From: Chitinophagaceae bacterium
Lineage (GTDB): Bacteria > Bacteroidota > Bacteroidia > Chitinophagales > Chitinophagaceae
Length of the DNA stretch: 64,000 nt
NCBI GenBank assembly: GCA_016702745.1
Contig: JADJDJ010000003.1
Location: forward strand, 434,001 to 498,000
Reading direction: 5' to 3'
A program made the position numbers and the translations under genes. The notes beneath the pieces were generated by a model, which was not told the DNA's origin, searched no databases, and saw only the letters and a list, made by a program, of their open reading frames with translations. This document shows positions 62,135 to 64,000 of this stretch, one piece after another; the stretch's first letter is position 1; each line of letters begins with the position of its first letter.

Positions 62135-64000
62135 TTATCCGATTACAGTATCACCACCGCTGATTTTAATACCAAAGTTGATATTGATCACATTCGTATT
62201 ACCAACAGGTACTGTGATTCTTCCATCGTTGATACCATCGCGGCCGGTAGGTCCGTTTGGCGGGTTGGCATTTTTCTGTCCTGTATGCTCCCATCCTGAA
62301 GGAAGGATATTAGGAATAGAACCTTCCGCTGTTCCTACAGGAAGCACCACACTGGTCAGGTAAACACGATACGTTTTATTGGGTGTCACATTGTTGAAAT
62401 TGTAAGTACCGGTTCCACTGGATACCAGTGTTACTTTTTCAATCAGTCCGGTAGTGGTATTCACCAGGTAAGCACGCAGACCCACTGGAATACCAGCTGC
62501 TGGTGGCACCTGTGCAGCACCACTATTGTTCACCAGGTTATCATTCATTCCGTTTACATCGTGCCATACATTACCACTCAGGGTGACAAAGAAGTTCAGA
62601 CCAGCATCAATATCCTGCCTGATCTGCCCGGGCATCAATGTAAAGGCATCAGTAAGACCAGTTGTTACATCAGCATTGCTGTCATTGGCGGTAGTACTAC
62701 CTGCAGCATTCTTCGTGGTAAATACTGATCCGGTAGGTTTGTCTGTAAAGCCAATGGTATAGTTTGCACCAGCAGCAGGTACAGGAATATTATTGATGAA
62801 ATAATATCCGTTTCCGTCTGTTACCGCTGAAGCAACGGGTACATTGGCACTGTTATACAGGGTAACGGTTACTCCCGCAACACCCGGCTCACCAGCATCC
62901 TGGATACCATTTGCATTCAGATCGTTCCAGACAAAATCACCTACAGCAGCAAATTTTGTAACCAGCCCTGCATCAATGGTTGTATTGGTTTGGCCGGCTG
63001 CTAAAGTAAATGCATCGGTTTTACCAGTAGCAGGATTCACATCGCTGTCACTGGCATCAGCACCATTGTCTTTTGTTGTGAAAGTTGAACCTATGGGAAG
63101 ACCGCTGAATCCGATTGTATAAGAACCAGGGGTAACATTTACAAACAGGTATTTTCCGTTTGCGTCAGTTACTGCAGAAGCTACTGCGGTACCGGCACTG
63201 TTATACAGTGTAACCAATACACCCGGAATACCAGGCTCAGTGGCTCCCTGTTGTCCGTTACCATCCACATCACTCCATACATAATCACCTACAGCAGCAG
63301 TGGTTGTGCTCCTGATACCCAGATCCCTGCTCAGATCAATACCACCGGCAGCAAGGGCAAATACATCTGTTGTCAATGTTCCGCCATCCGCATCACTGTC
63401 TGTTGCATCGTTCACAGGTGCGGCATCTTTTGTGGTGGCCACAAATCCGGCAGGCAGGTTACCAAAGCTGACGCGGTAGTTACCGGCAGCCAGGTCAGTG
63501 AATAAATACAAACCAGTTGCATCGGTAACTGTATTCTTAATAACATTACCGGCATTATCAATCAGGAATACTCTCACACCTGGCACACCAGGCCCTGTTG
63601 TTCCCTGGAAACCGTTGGCATCACTATCAATCCATACATAATTACCTATGCGACCCAAAGTAGTAGTGCTGTTTCTCACAGCGGCATCTACTGTTGTATT
63701 GATCTGTCCGGGTAACAGGGTTATGGGCCCGGTTTTACCGGTTGTACCATCGGCATCACTGTCTTTGGCATCATTGGCACCGGCATCCTTCGTTCCGAAA
63801 ACATATCCGGCTGGAAGACCGCTGAAGCCAACCACATAGGTATCGGCATTCAGGTTACTGAACTGGTAATTACCCAGGGCATCCGTGGTGGTAGTGGCAA
63901 TAACCGTGGTACCATCGGCAGCATACAGTGTAACAGTGACACCGGCAACACCAGGCTCACCTGCATCCTGTATACCATTATTATTCATATCATTCCATAC
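62135..64000 (-). CDS. SdrD_B-type repeat surface protein, 5' end beyond the window
   Basis: At least 621 codons, open to the right edge. Four SdrD_B (Cna-B-like) repeats of about 115 residues are visible. Their starts lie at the window edge (64000), at NYVWIDSDANG (near 63655), at DYVWSDVDGNG (near 63299) and at DFVWNDLNANG (near 62954). Each follows the plan G-N-G-x-Q-x-x-x-E-P-G-x-x-G-V, TDANGKYLF and KTDAFTLAAGQ. A fifth, divergent module (SGNVWHDVNGMNDN) ends the protein at GIKISGGDTVIG. No C-terminal sorting domain is seen. Such proteins are extended surface stalks. Confidence 0.9.
   Translation of the reverse strand, partial: VWNDMNNNGIQDAGEPGVAGVTVTLYAADGTTVIATTTTDALGNYQFSNLNADTYVVGFSGLPAGYVFGTKDAGANDAKDSDADGTTGKTGPITLLPGQINTTVDAAVRNSTTTLGRIGNYVWIDSDANGFQGTTGPGVPGVRVFLIDNAGNVIKNTVTDATGLYLFTDLAAGNYRVSFGNLPAGFVATTKDAAPVNDATDSDADGGTLTTDVFALAAGGIDLSRDLGIRSTTTAAVGDYVWSDVDGNGQQGATEPGIPGVLVTLYNSAGTAVASAVTDANGKYLFVNVTPGSYTIGFSGLPIGSTFTTKDNGADASDSDVNPATGKTDAFTLAAGQTNTTIDAGLVTKFAAVGDFVWNDLNANGIQDAGEPGVAGVTVTLYNSANVPVASAVTDGNGYYFINNIPVPAAGANYTIGFTDKPTGSVFTTKNAAGSTTANDSNADVTTGLTDAFTLMPGQIRQDIDAGLNFFVTLSGNVWHDVNGMNDNLVNNSGAAQVPPAAGIPVGLRAYLVNTTTGLIEKVTLVSSGTGTYNFNNVTPNKTYRVYLTSVVLPVGTAEGSIPNILPSGWEHTGQKNANPPNGPTGRDGINDGRITVPVGNTNVININFGIKISGGDTVIG

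Overview
The window comes from a member of the Bacteroidota, most likely family Chitinophagaceae. The grounds are a type IX secretion sorting domain and SdrD-like surface repeats, many secreted proteins of unknown function, NarL-type kinase/regulator pairs, TAnnTTTG promoter elements, and a three-gene proton-translocating transhydrogenase. No rRNA, tRNA, CRISPR array, integrase or complete insertion sequence was recognised. The genus cannot be fixed from the sequence alone.

Layout. (1) 0-6.4 kb: a tryptophan/kynurenine degradation cluster. The minus strand holds an SDR, an aldehyde dehydrogenase, a RidA-type deaminase, kynureninase and kynurenine 3-monooxygenase (cut by the window edge). 3-Hydroxyanthranilate dioxygenase and ACMS decarboxylase lie divergently. 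Together they take kynurenine to 2-aminomuconate and its deaminated product. (2) 6.4-22 kb: ordinary metabolism and maintenance (GDPD, FMN-binding PaiB-like protein, Mrp, 3-hydroxyacyl-CoA dehydrogenase, M28 peptidase, YigZ, RibD, PrmC, ExbB/ExbD, SPFH protein, PepT, FKBP isomerase, NamZ). The gaps between them carry several kinds of dispersed repeat. (3) 22-43 kb: an accessory block with two histidine-kinase/NarL-regulator pairs and about ten secreted proteins of unknown function. Three of these are paralogues, and a gene relic lies among them. (4) 43-55 kb: Fmt, a LysM/RlpA-like protein, an rRNA m5C methyltransferase, transhydrogenase, FolA and ThyA, and proline dehydrogenase. (5) 55-60 kb: a light-associated group (SDR, Fe-S-type photolyase relative, DUF2256 protein, second photolyase-fold protein), then a thioesterase and an acyltransferase. 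(6) 60-64 kb: a T9SS cargo protein and a repeat-rich SdrD_B-type adhesin that runs off the window.

Two features run through the whole window. First, at least eight otherwise healthy genes are broken by one- or two-base shifts, mostly in homopolymer runs. This looks more like sequencing or assembly error than gene decay, so such genes are annotated as joined reading frames. Second, many of the longer gaps are filled by short-period word arrays, often combined with perfect palindromes. One palindrome family is present in seven copies at three loci. A four-helix-bundle pseudogene is enclosed by two such arrays in inverted orientation, and a 176-bp MITE-like element lies upstream of prmC.

No clear new enzymatic system was proven. 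The best candidates for novelty are the secreted-protein block with its paralogue family, the four-helix-bundle cassette bounded by inverted arrays, and the photolyase relative that has lost all four Fe-S cysteines.
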